A DNA stretch of 64,000 nucleotides from Pseudomonas viridiflava (GCF_900573885.1 NZ_UPSE01000594.1:62001-126000); one strand, 5' to 3'; shown: positions 46,899 through 55,590, counted from the first letter of the stretch. Translations and numbers: made by a program. Notes: generated from the sequence alone by a model not told the origin.

Positions 46899-48224
46899 TC
46901 AACGTTTGGCGCTGGCTTGCGTCTGTTCCCACACGCGCAGGAAATTGCCGCCCCAGAGCTTGGCAATGTCGGCGTCGGAATAGCCGCGGCTGATCAATTC
47001 GGCGGTGACGTTGCGGGTGTCGCCGACATCGTGCCAACCGTCCAGGCCGCCGCCGTCGTTGAAGTCGGAGGCGATGCCAACGTGGTCGATGCCGAGTTTG
47101 TTCACGGCGTAGTCGATGGCGTCGCCGTAATCTTTCAGGCCCGCCAGCGGCTCCTCTTCGAGGATCTGGTAGAGCGCGCTGGCGTATTCGCCGAAACGCT
47201 TTTCCGGCCAGATGGAGATCACCGCGTCACCCGGCATCAGCGCGTTGGCCAGGCCGTCCAGCGGTTGCAAATCGAACTGCGCGCGCAGGGCGTTGAGTTT
47301 GTCCAGGGTCGGTTGGCTGAGGGGACGCAGGTAGGCGGGAAAGCCCACGATCTGCACCACGCCGCCGCTGTTTTTGATCAGCTGCATTTCGCCGTCGCTG
47401 AGGTTGCGCGGAATGTCGACAAAGGCACGCGGCACCGAGTGCGACGCCACCATGGGCGTACGGCTCAGGCGGGCGACGTCTTCCAGCGCCTGGGTCGACA
47501 TTTGCGACACATCAATGATCACGCCCAGGTCGTTCAAACGTGCCACCGCCTGTTCACCCAGAGGCGACAGACCGCCAAGGGCATCGGCGCTGTCGTTGAA
47601 GAACGGCAGCGGCCGGGAAGAGTCTGCCCAGCTGTTGTTGCCCACATAGCTGAACCCGAACATGCGCATGCCGCGTGCCGTCCAGGTGTCGAGCAGGCTC
47701 AGGTCGTCGCCCAGCGGGTAGGCGTTGAGCATGCTGATAAAGATGGCGAACTTGCCTTCGTTGGCGAGGCGGCGGTAGTCGGCGGGCGTGTAGGCGATGC
47801 CGACCTGGTTGGGAAAGTCGCGCACCATGCCGGTGATGATTTTGTAGCGCAGCTCTTGCTGGTGCCGCGCTTCGTCGATAAACGCCGGAGTAGGGCGATG
47901 CGGTGCGTTTGGGCCGTTCCAGATTTCCGGCCAGCCAAACACGGTGAGTGCCGCGCCGGACAAACGCCCGCGAGCGGCCTTGATCAGGTCGAAGCGGCCG
48001 TCGCCCTCTTTGTCGGCCTCGTTGCCTTCGGTGCCGAAATCCACTGGCACAGTGATGTGGCTATCAAACGAAACAATGCGCTCCTGCAAGGCGTTGGCGC
48101 GGCGCATGACCTCGGCTGAATAGGGCGGGGAGGGGCGCAGGAAAAAGTACCAGGCTGCCGCGCCAACAACCGCGAGCACCAGTAAAAGCGAGACAACCAG
48201 CAGGGTACGACGGGTATTTTTCAT
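46899..48224 (-). CDS. pvdM: PvdM, renal-dipeptidase-like pyoverdine maturation protein
   Basis: A 441-residue protein with an N-terminal membrane or signal helix (about 6-28, TLLVVSLLLVLAVVGAAAWYFF) and a renal-dipeptidase-type fold (ISIWPEKRFGEYASALYQ; GVVQIVGFPAYL; GIDHVGIASDFNDGGGLDGWHD). PvdM acts in the periplasm and is needed for chromophore formation. The canonical metal motif HxD after the first strand reads DSHITV here, so the aspartate ligand is not in its usual place, hinting at an altered metal site. A perfect PvdS promoter (48261-48284) precedes it, and pvdN and pvdO follow on the same strand. Confidence 0.93.
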   Translation of the reverse strand: MKNTRRTLLVVSLLLVLAVVGAAAWYFFLRPSPPYSAEVMRRANALQERIVSFDSHITVPVDFGTEGNEADKEGDGRFDLIKAARGRLSGAALTVFGWPEIWNGPNAPHRPTPAFIDEARHQQELRYKIITGMVRDFPNQVGIAYTPADYRRLANEGKFAIFISMLNAYPLGDDLSLLDTWTARGMRMFGFSYVGNNSWADSSRPLPFFNDSADALGGLSPLGEQAVARLNDLGVIIDVSQMSTQALEDVARLSRTPMVASHSVPRAFVDIPRNLSDGEMQLIKNSGGVVQIVGFPAYLRPLSQPTLDKLNALRAQFDLQPLDGLANALMPGDAVISIWPEKRFGEYASALYQILEEEPLAGLKDYGDAIDYAVNKLGIDHVGIASDFNDGGGLDGWHDVGDTRNVTAELISRGYSDADIAKLWGGNFLRVWEQTQASAKR

Positions 48225-48260
48225 GCTCGAACCAACGGGAAAGGTGTGCTGTTGGGAGGA

Positions 48261-48284
48261 ACGAGCCGGGCGCCGGGAAATTTA
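48261..48284 (-). promoter_or_regulatory. PvdS promoter for pvdM-pvdN-pvdO
   Basis: Minus-strand TAAAT (48284-48280) and CGT (48263-48261) are spaced by 16 bases, followed on the sense strand by the short pvdM leader. It starts 37 bases before the pvdM ATG and is back-to-back with the pvdP promoter, 23 bases apart. Confidence 0.88.
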
Positions 48285-48307
48285 GCCAACGGATTATGCC
48301 GTGCCGC

Positions 48308-48331
48308 TAAATTTCCCCAGGCAGCAGACGT
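48308..48331 (+). promoter_or_regulatory. PvdS promoter for pvdP
   Basis: TAAAT (48308-48312) and CGT (48329-48331) are spaced by 16 bases, with TTCCCC directly after TAAAT as in the divergent pvdM promoter. It lies 35 bases upstream of the pvdP ATG. Confidence 0.88.
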
Positions 48332-48366
48332 TCTAGCTGGATCAGGTCTGGATTGATGAGTGCGCA

Positions 48367-49998
48367 ATGAGGTTTTCCCGACGAGGCTTCATGGCTGGGC
48401 TGGTAGTGACCGGCGCCGCTATTCCCGCTGTGCTGTACGCACGCCGCGAGCGTGACTACGACGAGGCACTGGAGCCGGGGCAGCGCCTGACGCCGGACGA
48501 AGCCACGGTGGAAGCGGCCACCGCGCCGCTTGCTCGGTTCGCCGATCAGTTGCGTGGCCTATGGGACCTGCGTTTTGCCGGTGCAGACCGGCACCTGCTG
48601 GGTTTGCCGGCGACCGTCGAGTTGGTGCTGGACGTAGGGCCGGGCGGTCGCGCGGTGCGCGGTTATCTGGGCTTGCCGGCCACCTTGCGCAGCGACCAGC
48701 CGGCTGAGTACCGCGTGCAAGGCGATTTCACCGGAATGCCCGAAGGCCAGTTGCGCTGGCGCGTGATCAGCCGGGACGGCGCTGCGCGGTATCAATTCAC
48801 CGCGCTGCTGGACGAGGTCTGGGGTTCGTGGAGCGATGCCGGCAGCGCGTCGCTCAATGGGGCCGTTACCGACTTGCAGCGCCCGCTGACCTTGCCCGAG
48901 CAGGACTGCACCTTTGTGGCGGTCAAGCGCGCCTTTCCCGAGGCACGGGAACGAACGCCGCTGGCACCCGCGTTGCTGAGCTGGCTGGTTTCCCCGCAGC
49001 ACCGCCTGTTTCACCAGCTCTGGCACGCCAGCCGCGACAAGTGGCGGCGTCTGGATGACGGCAAACGCAACGCCTTGCGCGGTTTAGGCTGGCAGCCGGG
49101 CCCACGTGATGCCGAGCGCGGCGCACGCGGACGGCGCAAGCACCTGAACGGCTCCGGCGAGGATTTTCTGTTTATGCACCGGCATATGCTCGGTCGCGCC
49201 CGGGCCTTGCAGCCGGACTTGCCGAGCTGGCAGGAACTGCCCCGGCCGCCGGTATTTATCGAGCACGACCGTCAGGGCTTTATCCGTTACCACGATAACC
49301 ATGACGGCAATTCGGTGCCGCCCGCCTGGGTGGCCAGCGACGACGAAGCGCTCAGCCTGTGGCTTGCGCAGATCAAGGCCAGCGATACCCACTTCAGCAA
49401 CTTCCAGGTGTGGGAGTCGCAGTACCAAGACCCCGAATACCTCAGTCGCCTGACCCTCGCGCAGTTCGGTTCGGAAGTGGAGCTGAACATTCATGACTGG
49501 CTGCATATGCGCTGGGCCACGGTCACGCGTGATCCGTCCAACGGCATGCCGGTAACCGGCGATCGCGAACAGTCCGACTACGCGGCGCGCTGGTTTCGTG
49601 AGGAAAACGACTTTCTCGGCGATCCGTTTTCATCCCATATCAATCCGGTGTTCTGGCGCTTTCACGCCTGGCTGGATGCCCGCGTCGAGGATTGGTATCA
49701 AGCCCATCAGCGTTACCACCCAGGCGAAGTGCTGCGCCGCGAAGTCAACGGCGTGACCTGGTTCGCGCCGGGGCGCTGGGTGGAAGTGGCCGACCCCTGG
49801 CTCGGCCCGCTGACCCACGGTTGCGGTCCGACCGAACAGGGCGCCGCCGCGTTTGAAAGCCAGGCAGCGGCGGAGATGGAAGTCGAAGTGATGAAACTGG
49901 CGCTGCGCATCGCCTTGAGCGGGGAAGACGAAGTGCCGGGCCTGCTAAAACGCAGCCCGAGACGGCCTTGGTATGCGCGCAATTTAAAGCGGCTGTAG
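48367..49998 (+). CDS. pvdP: PvdP, Tat-exported tyrosinase of pyoverdine maturation
   Basis: A 543-residue periplasmic copper tyrosinase that oxidises the tyrosine-derived part of ferribactin towards the chromophore. It has a twin-arginine signal at the very start (SRRGFMAG at 4-11). The tyrosinase domain in the second half carries likely copper ligands H271 and H273 (FMHRHM), H376 and H380 (IHDWLH) and H433 (WRFHAW). The N-terminal half is a beta-barrel-like domain typical of PvdP. It is transcribed divergently from pvdM, each with its own PvdS promoter in a 142-base intergenic region. Confidence 0.94.
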   Translation: MRFSRRGFMAGLVVTGAAIPAVLYARRERDYDEALEPGQRLTPDEATVEAATAPLARFADQLRGLWDLRFAGADRHLLGLPATVELVLDVGPGGRAVRGYLGLPATLRSDQPAEYRVQGDFTGMPEGQLRWRVISRDGAARYQFTALLDEVWGSWSDAGSASLNGAVTDLQRPLTLPEQDCTFVAVKRAFPEARERTPLAPALLSWLVSPQHRLFHQLWHASRDKWRRLDDGKRNALRGLGWQPGPRDAERGARGRRKHLNGSGEDFLFMHRHMLGRARALQPDLPSWQELPRPPVFIEHDRQGFIRYHDNHDGNSVPPAWVASDDEALSLWLAQIKASDTHFSNFQVWESQYQDPEYLSRLTLAQFGSEVELNIHDWLHMRWATVTRDPSNGMPVTGDREQSDYAARWFREENDFLGDPFSSHINPVFWRFHAWLDARVEDWYQAHQRYHPGEVLRREVNGVTWFAPGRWVEVADPWLGPLTHGCGPTEQGAAAFESQAAAEMEVEVMKLALRIALSGEDEVPGLLKRSPRRPWYARNLKRL

Positions 49999-50036
49999 AC
50001 CATCCAGTTATTGGTGTACCTGGTGCCGCTGGTTTG

Positions 50037-50142
50037 CTGTAGGAGCGGCTTAAGCCGCGATTCCTGAAAAAGGTAGTTTTGAGCGGACTCGGCAGATCAG
50101 CGTTGGAGCACCAGCCCATCGCGGCTAAAGCCGCTCCCACAG
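50037..50142. repeat. Inverted pair of Pseudomonas REP elements (family F)
   Basis: CTGTAGGAGCGGCTTAAGCC (from 50037) and its inverted partner, which ends GGCTAAAGCCGCTCCCACAG (to 50142), flank about 58 bases. Each has an internal palindrome around GCGGCTTAAGCCGC. The pair sits between the convergent pvdP and cytochrome gene ends, the classical REP location. Confidence 0.85.
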
Positions 50143-50169
50143 TAGTTACGAGCTGTTCTTGGAACCGCG

Positions 50170-50970
50170 TTAATTCGGGGATTTGCGTCCAGCCATATGT
50201 CGCAGGTAGGCGATCAACTGCCGCAACGCCTCATCGCCGATCACGTCCGGGCCGAACCCCGGCATTTTGCCTTGTGGCCAGCGCCGCAGGCTTTGCGGGT
50301 CGCGAATATATCGGGCCAGAAAGCCTTCAGCAAAATACTCGCTGGGGTTGTAGGGCACGTTGAGGTCCGGGCCGAATTGCGCGTCGCCGGCACCATTCAG
50401 GCGGTGACAGGCGAGGCAGTTTTTCTGGAACTGGGCGAAACCGGCCTGTACGTCAGCCGAGGCATCGCCAGCCGGCAATAGCGCCGGAAAGCGCTCGGCG
50501 ACGGATGTCTGTCTGCCTATTCTGGCGATCTGGAATGGCCACTGTTCCGGGCCAATGTGGTCGCTCTCAGGATTCGTCCACACCAGATAGAACGGCCCGG
50601 CACTCGGTTTGCCACTGGCCAGCGGCGGCCAGGGCGCTGCCGGATCCTCTACGGCCAGCCAGGCGCGACTACCGGTTGTCTGCAGCAGCGGGGCGGCGGA
50701 AATCTCGGCCGCAAAACCATCCAGCGCAACGATCTGCAAATGATCGCCAGGCCCAACGCCGCTCAGCAACGCAGTCAGCGGAATGGCCTGATAGCGCATG
50801 GTGCGCTTGTAGGCGACGTCATGGGGGATTTCCAGCGCCTGCACCTGCGGATGCCTGAGCAGTTCGGCGGTGCTCAGTGCCCGGGTGCCCTGGGGAAGGG
50901 CAAGGGTGAGTTCCGCTGCTTGTGACGCCAGGCTGAGCGCCAGTAAAAAGCCAATGACAATCGCGCGCAT
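50170..50970 (-). CDS. Exported c-type cytochrome with N-terminal molybdopterin-oxidoreductase-like domain
   Basis: 266 residues. A signal peptide (about 1-18, SLASQA) leads into a domain (about 20-150) that resembles the fold around the cofactor site of sulfite-oxidase-type proteins (IPLTALLSGVGPGDHLQIVALDGF; SRAWLAVEDP). A monohaem cytochrome c domain (about 172-266) follows, with C185-L-A-C188-H189 and a likely axial Met in the GKMPGFG segment. The architecture suggests a periplasmic electron carrier coupled to an unidentified oxidoreductase. The molybdopterin-domain call is weaker than the cytochrome call. It is a lone gene. Confidence 0.85.
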   Translation of the reverse strand: MRAIVIGFLLALSLASQAAELTLALPQGTRALSTAELLRHPQVQALEIPHDVAYKRTMRYQAIPLTALLSGVGPGDHLQIVALDGFAAEISAAPLLQTTGSRAWLAVEDPAAPWPPLASGKPSAGPFYLVWTNPESDHIGPEQWPFQIARIGRQTSVAERFPALLPAGDASADVQAGFAQFQKNCLACHRLNGAGDAQFGPDLNVPYNPSEYFAEGFLARYIRDPQSLRRWPQGKMPGFGPDVIGDEALRQLIAYLRHMAGRKSPN

Positions 50971-51046
50971 GCACTCACTCCGTCCAATGAACAGGCAAGT
51001 GTAGAGGCTTCGCGCGCAGCGTGCAGCCGCGTCGTCATGGCGATGC

Positions 51047-51142
51047 TCAACTGATCAGTCGTGTGAGGTTGGGAAGAATCAAAACCACAGTGGTGGCAAA
51101 GAGTATCCATCCGGCCTGGCGGATTTTAGGTTGTTTCATCAT
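51047..51142 (-). CDS. Possible small single-helix membrane protein
   Basis: A 31-residue reading frame (MMKQPKIRQAGWILFATTVV and eleven more residues) with a basic N-terminus, a hydrophobic helix (about residues 12-26) and a short polar end. It is the internal part of a longer open frame whose upstream part looks non-coding. The composition is what a small inner-membrane protein would have, but the ribosome-binding site is weak and no homologue is recalled. Confidence 0.33.
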   Translation of the reverse strand: MMKQPKIRQAGWILFATTVVLILPNLTRLIS

Positions 51143-51414
51143 GGCGGTCGGCCTTGTTCTTGTTGGCGGCGCGTGCGTAGCAAGCACCGGCGCGCCTTGG
51201 CTGAGTCGATAAGCCGCTCCGGCAAAACCCGGCAGCAGCGCCCTGGCACTTATCAGCAGTAGCTGTGTAGACAATAGGGGCCGGGTCACATGCGCCTTAG
51301 AACACTTGGTATTTAGAAGCGGCGGGCTTGTGCGCCTGAGTTATGGGTAGCGCTGATATCAGGGATCAACGCCTGTTGCAGACGCGTCGAAACGCAGCGT
51401 CAGGGGCTGTGAAT

Positions 51415-51428
51415 CAAACGACCGTTCG
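51415..51428. promoter_or_regulatory. Possible PsrA/FadR-type operator upstream of the thiolase gene
   Basis: CAAACGACCGTTCG is a near-palindrome of the form CAAAC-N4-GTTCG, one mismatch from the GAAAC/CAAAC-N4-GTTTC/G pattern bound by TetR-type fatty-acid regulators such as PsrA. It lies about 150 bases before the beta-oxidation gene pair. Short and degenerate, so only suggestive. Confidence 0.3.
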
Positions 51429-51578
51429 TCTGAGCAGTGCGGTCAATGGCGCTGAGCATTTCGGTCATTGAGCCTGGGGCCCGTGGGGTTAAGGTGTAGC
51501 GGCATACAACAACAGGCTCGTGACGCAGCAGCGCGCGGTGCCGATAGCCAGCCCTTCAGCAGAAGGCCAGAGGATGTC

Positions 51579-52784
51579 ATGACCGAAGCATTCATTTTCG
51601 ACGCGGTGCGTACGCCGCGTGGCAAGGGTAAAAAGGACGGCGCCTTGCACAGCGTCAAACCCGTGAACCTCATCGCCGGGCTGCTCACCGCGCTGCAAAC
51701 GCGCAACAACCTCGATACCAGCCAGGTCGATGACATCGTGCTCGGCTGCGTGACGCCGGTGGGCGATCAGGGTGCGGACATCGCCAAGACCGCGCCGATG
51801 GTCGCCAAATGGGACGTCAGCGTTTCCGGTGTACAGATCAACCGGTTCTGCGCATCGGGCCTGGAGGCGGTTAACCTCGGCGCGATGAAAGTGCGTTCCG
51901 GCTACGAAGACCTGGTCGTGGTCGGCGGCGTTGAATCGATGTCGCGTGTGCCCATGGGCTCCGACGGCGGCGCCTGGGTCATGGACCCGGAAACCAACCT
52001 CAGCACCAGCTTTGTGCCGCAGGGTATCGGCGCCGATCTGATCGCCACGCTGGAAGGCTTCAGCCGCGAAGATGTCGATGCCTTCGCTCTGCGCTCGCAA
52101 CAAAAAGCCGCACGCGCCAGTGCCGACGGTTCCTTTAACAAGTCGCTGATTCCGGTTACCGATCAGAACGGCATCGTGCTGCTCGACCACGACGAATTTA
52201 TTCGTGGCGACTCCACCCTCGAAGGCCTTGGCGCGCTCAAGCCGAGTTTCGAAATGATGGGCCAGATGGGTTTTGACGCCACGGCCATCCGCCAGTACAG
52301 CCACGTTGAGCGCATCGTTCACGTGCATACGCCAGGCAACAGCTCCGGCATTGTCGATGGCGCCGCGGCGATGCTGATCGGCTCCCAGGCCAAAGGCAAA
52401 GAGCTGGGCCTGAAAGCGCGGGCGCGCATTGTCGCCACTGCGGTAACCAGTACCGACCCGACCATCATGCTCACAGGCCCGGCGCCTGCCACACGCAAAG
52501 TGCTGGCCAAGGCGGGCTTGAGCGTCGATGACATCGACCTGTTCGAAGTCAACGAGGCGTTTGCGTCGGTGGTGATGAAGTTCATGAAAGACATGGGTGT
52601 CAGCGAAGAGAAGGTCAATGTCAATGGCGGTTCCATTGCCATGGGCCACCCGCTGGGCGCAACCGGTTGCGCGATCCTCGGCACGCTGCTGGACGAGCTG
52701 GAGAAACGCAACCTGCGCTACGGCCTCGCCACCTTGTGTGTTGGCGGCGGCATGGGCATCGCCACGATCATCGAACGCATCTGA
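51579..52784 (+). CDS. Acetyl-CoA C-acyltransferase (thiolase), FadA-like
   Basis: A 401-residue thiolase that cleaves 3-ketoacyl-CoA in beta-oxidation. The catalytic residues are visible: C91 (NRFCASGLEAVN), the GGSIAMGHPLGATGC His loop and the C-terminal LATLCVGGGMG Cys. The ATG at 51579 (MTEAFIFDAVRTPRGKG) has AGAGGA just upstream. The 3-hydroxyacyl-CoA dehydrogenase gene follows 103 bases later. The pair resembles the fadAB4 type of P. aeruginosa rather than the classical fadBA operon, since here the thiolase comes first. Confidence 0.93.
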   Translation: MTEAFIFDAVRTPRGKGKKDGALHSVKPVNLIAGLLTALQTRNNLDTSQVDDIVLGCVTPVGDQGADIAKTAPMVAKWDVSVSGVQINRFCASGLEAVNLGAMKVRSGYEDLVVVGGVESMSRVPMGSDGGAWVMDPETNLSTSFVPQGIGADLIATLEGFSREDVDAFALRSQQKAARASADGSFNKSLIPVTDQNGIVLLDHDEFIRGDSTLEGLGALKPSFEMMGQMGFDATAIRQYSHVERIVHVHTPGNSSGIVDGAAAMLIGSQAKGKELGLKARARIVATAVTSTDPTIMLTGPAPATRKVLAKAGLSVDDIDLFEVNEAFASVVMKFMKDMGVSEEKVNVNGGSIAMGHPLGATGCAILGTLLDELEKRNLRYGLATLCVGGGMGIATIIERI

Positions 52785-52887
52785 GGGGCCTTCAGACGCG
52801 ACTGCGCAGGCTCCGCCGGCTCATGACGTGCCGGGTCTGCTCGCTGCGCCGCTGAACGGCTCACCCACTATCGGGGTAGGAAAAGAA

Positions 52888-55032
52888 ATGACTGACGCCA
52901 TCCGTTATGAAAAAGGCCAGGACAATATTGTTGTTCTGACCATTGATATGCCCGGCCAGAGCGCCAACACCATGAACGCCGACTACCGCGAGGCCATGGC
53001 CGCGACGGTGGCACGGCTGGAAGCGGAAAAAAACGACATTGCCGGGGTGATTGTCACCTCCGCGAAAAAGACCTTCTTCGCCGGTGGCGACCTCAACGAG
53101 TTGGTCAAAGTCACCAAGGCCGACGCCGCTTCGTTTTACCAGATGATCCTCAACATCAAGGGCCAGCTGCGTCGCCTGGAAACCCTGGGCAAGCCGGTGG
53201 TTGCCGCCATCAATGGCGCCGCGCTGGGCGGCGGTTGGGAAATCTGCCTGGCCTGCCATCACCGCATCGCGCTGGATAGCAGCAGCGTGCAACTGGGCCT
53301 GCCGGAAGTGACGCTTGGCCTGTTGCCGGGCGGCGGCGGGGTGGTGCGCATGGTGCGCATCCTGGGCTTGGAAAAAGCGCTGCCGTACCTGGCCGAAGGC
53401 AAAAAAGTGCGGCCGGCCGAGGCGCTGAAAGCCGGTTTGATTCATGACATCGCCAGCGACCGTGACGACATGCTCGCCAAAGCGCGCACCTGGATCGCTG
53501 CCAACCCGAGCGCCGTGCAGCCTTGGGACGTGAAGGGCTACAAGATTCCAGGCGGCACACCGTCGAGCCCCAACGTGGCACAAATGCTCGCCATTGCCCC
53601 GTCGGTGCTGCGCGACAAAACCAAGGGCTGCTTTCCCGCGCCAGAGAAAATCATGTGCGCGGCCGTGGAAGGTGCGCAGGTGGATTTCGATACCGCACAG
53701 CTTATCGAGGCACGCTATTTCACCGAGCTGACCACCGGCCAGGTGGCGAAAAACATGATCGGCACGTTCTGGTTTCAGCTCAATGAAATCAATGCCGGCG
53801 GTTCACGGCCCAAGGGACAACCTGCTTACGTCACTAAAAAGGTCGGCGTTTTGGGTGCAGGCATGATGGGCGCTGGCATCGCCTATGTGTCTGCGGTCGC
53901 AGGCATCGAGGTGGTGCTTAAAGACGTCTCGCTGGAGGCTGCTGAAAAAGGCAAGAGCTACTCGGCCACCTTGCTCGACAAGAAGGTAAGCCGTGGCCAG
54001 ATGACGACGGAAAAACGTGACGGCATCCTGGCTCGCATCAAGCCGTCCGCCGACGAAGCGGACTTCCAGGGTTGCGACCTGATCATCGAAGCGGTGTTCG
54101 AAGACCGCGAGTTGAAAGCCAAGGTGACGGCCGCCGCCGAACGCCATGCCCTGGCCGATGCCGTTATTGCGTCCAACACCTCGACGCTGCCGATCACCGG
54201 ACTGGCGAAGGCAGTAGAGAAGCAGGACAAGTTTATCGGCCTGCACTTTTTCAGTCCGGTCGACAAAATGCCGCTTGTGGAAATCATCAAGGGTGCCAAC
54301 ACCAGCGATGAAACCCTGGCGCGTGGTTTCGACTACGTCATGCAGATCAACAAGACCCCAATCGTGGTCACCGATAGCCGTGGTTTCTTCACTTCGCGGG
54401 TGTTCGGCACCTTTACCAACGAAGGCCTGGCCATGTTGGGCGAAGGCGTGAACGCGGCGATGATTGAAACCGAAGCGCGCAAAGCCGGTATGCCGGTCGG
54501 CCCTCTGGCGATCAGCGACGAAGTGTCGATGAGCCTGATGAACCACATTCGGCAGCAAACCGTGAAAGACCTCGCCGCCGAAGGCAAGAAGACTCCCGAG
54601 CACCCGGCGTTCGCGGTGGTCGATCTGATGCTCAACGAATACAAACGCCCGGGCAAAGCGGCGGGCGGTGGTTTCTACGAGTACCCGGCAGGCGGCAAGA
54701 AATTCCTCTGGCCGGAACTCAAGGCACGCTTCGAGAACGCCGACGCGCAGATTTCCCAGGAAGATGTGCGCGACCGCATTCTGTTCATTCAGGCCATCGA
54801 AACCGTTCGCTGTGTGGAAGAGGGCGTATTGCTGTCGACGGCCGACGCCAATATCGGCTCGATCTTCGGCATCGGTTTTGCGGCATGGACCGGCGGTGCG
54901 TTGCAGTTCATCAACCAGTACGGTTTGAAAGACTTCGTCGCCCGCGCGCAATACCTGGCCGAGCAATACGGCGAGCGTTTCCTGCCGCCAGCGCTGTTGC
55001 TGGAGAAAGCCGCCAACGGCCAACGGTTCTAA
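52888..55032 (+). CDS. 3-hydroxyacyl-CoA dehydrogenase / enoyl-CoA hydratase, FadB-like
   Basis: 714 residues. An N-terminal crotonase domain (about 5-200) has the oxyanion segments AGGDLNELVKV and NGAALGGGWEICLACHHRI. It is joined to an NAD-binding dehydrogenase domain with the G323-A-G325-M-M-G328 motif (VGVLGAGMMGAG) and a C-terminal HAD domain (FVTD-type segment PIVVTDSRGFFTSRV; GPLAISDEVSMSL). It carries out hydration and oxidation of enoyl-CoA in the cytoplasm. The ATG at 52888 follows GGTAGGA; the frame is open further upstream but overlaps the thiolase gene. A strong hairpin terminator follows. Confidence 0.94.
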   Translation: MTDAIRYEKGQDNIVVLTIDMPGQSANTMNADYREAMAATVARLEAEKNDIAGVIVTSAKKTFFAGGDLNELVKVTKADAASFYQMILNIKGQLRRLETLGKPVVAAINGAALGGGWEICLACHHRIALDSSSVQLGLPEVTLGLLPGGGGVVRMVRILGLEKALPYLAEGKKVRPAEALKAGLIHDIASDRDDMLAKARTWIAANPSAVQPWDVKGYKIPGGTPSSPNVAQMLAIAPSVLRDKTKGCFPAPEKIMCAAVEGAQVDFDTAQLIEARYFTELTTGQVAKNMIGTFWFQLNEINAGGSRPKGQPAYVTKKVGVLGAGMMGAGIAYVSAVAGIEVVLKDVSLEAAEKGKSYSATLLDKKVSRGQMTTEKRDGILARIKPSADEADFQGCDLIIEAVFEDRELKAKVTAAAERHALADAVIASNTSTLPITGLAKAVEKQDKFIGLHFFSPVDKMPLVEIIKGANTSDETLARGFDYVMQINKTPIVVTDSRGFFTSRVFGTFTNEGLAMLGEGVNAAMIETEARKAGMPVGPLAISDEVSMSLMNHIRQQTVKDLAAEGKKTPEHPAFAVVDLMLNEYKRPGKAAGGGFYEYPAGGKKFLWPELKARFENADAQISQEDVRDRILFIQAIETVRCVEEGVLLSTADANIGSIFGIGFAAWTGGALQFINQYGLKDFVARAQYLAEQYGERFLPPALLLEKAANGQRF

Positions 55033-55050
55033 CGACCCGTAGCCCCGTGT

Positions 55051-55089
55051 AAAAAAGCCTCTCGCGGAATTCCTGCGAGAGGCTTTTTT
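55051..55089. terminator. Strong bidirectional Rho-independent terminator
   Basis: A perfect 15-base stem, AAAAAAGCCTCTCGC (55051-55065) with GCGAGAGGCTTTTTT (55075-55089), has a 9-base loop. It ends the fadAB-like transcript on the plus strand and, through its A tract, the GNAT gene on the minus strand. Confidence 0.93.
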
Positions 55090-55098
55090 GCAGCGCAC

Positions 55099-55590
55099 CT
55101 ACGCCAGGTGCCTGGTCATTTCCGAGCTGGCTTGCCAACCCGACAATTCGTAGACCGGCCTGCCTGCCGGCGTGGCATGAAGCACGGCAAAGCTGATGCC
55201 GCGTTGGGTGAATTCTGCCTCGGCCAGTTTCATTAACGAGGAGGCCAGGCCTCGCCGCCGATACGCCGGCTCAACGAACACGTTCAATACATAGCCGCGC
55301 CAAGCTTCGGTCGGATGCGCAGGGTGCGGTGGCCATTCGATGCTCATCAAGCCGATGGCGGCGGCGGGCGCGTGGTTATCCATCAGCGCGAATCCGAAGT
55401 AGCGCCCGTCTTGCAAACGAGGCTGCAGCCACGGCCTGAAGTTCTGTGTCATGACCCGCAGATGGTCGGGGTTTCCTCCGGCCTCCAGAAACATACGCTC
55501 GCGGTGCGTGCAGATCAGCTCCACATCGTCTGGCGCCAGCCGCCGTGCGTGCATATCGGCAAGGTGAATGTCGCAGGGGATGTCGTTCAT
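55099..55590 (-). CDS. GNAT family N-acetyltransferase
   Basis: A 163-residue acetyltransferase. The acetyl-CoA-binding motif A is visible as LNVFVEPAYRRRGLASSLMKLAEAEFTQRG (Q/RxxGxG/A type), preceded by the strand AAAIGLMSIEW and followed by FAVLHATPAGRPVYELSGWQ. The substrate is not predictable. An alternative start is the ATG at 55554 (MHARRLAPDD), which would remove 12 residues. It is a single gene ending at the shared bidirectional terminator. Confidence 0.88.
   Translation of the reverse strand: MNDIPCDIHLADMHARRLAPDDVELICTHRERMFLEAGGNPDHLRVMTQNFRPWLQPRLQDGRYFGFALMDNHAPAAAIGLMSIEWPPHPAHPTEAWRGYVLNVFVEPAYRRRGLASSLMKLAEAEFTQRGISFAVLHATPAGRPVYELSGWQASSEMTRHLA

Larger units (their letters stand above)
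50971..51578. other. Intergenic region with one possible small ORF
   Basis: About 600 bases lie between the cytochrome and thiolase genes. The stretch contains a possible 31-codon membrane-protein ORF (51047-51142, minus), a GACGCGTCGAAACGC / CAAACGACCGTTCG palindromic area near 51390-51428 and the AGAGGA ribosome-binding site of the thiolase gene. Other open frames here look random. Confidence 0.5.
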
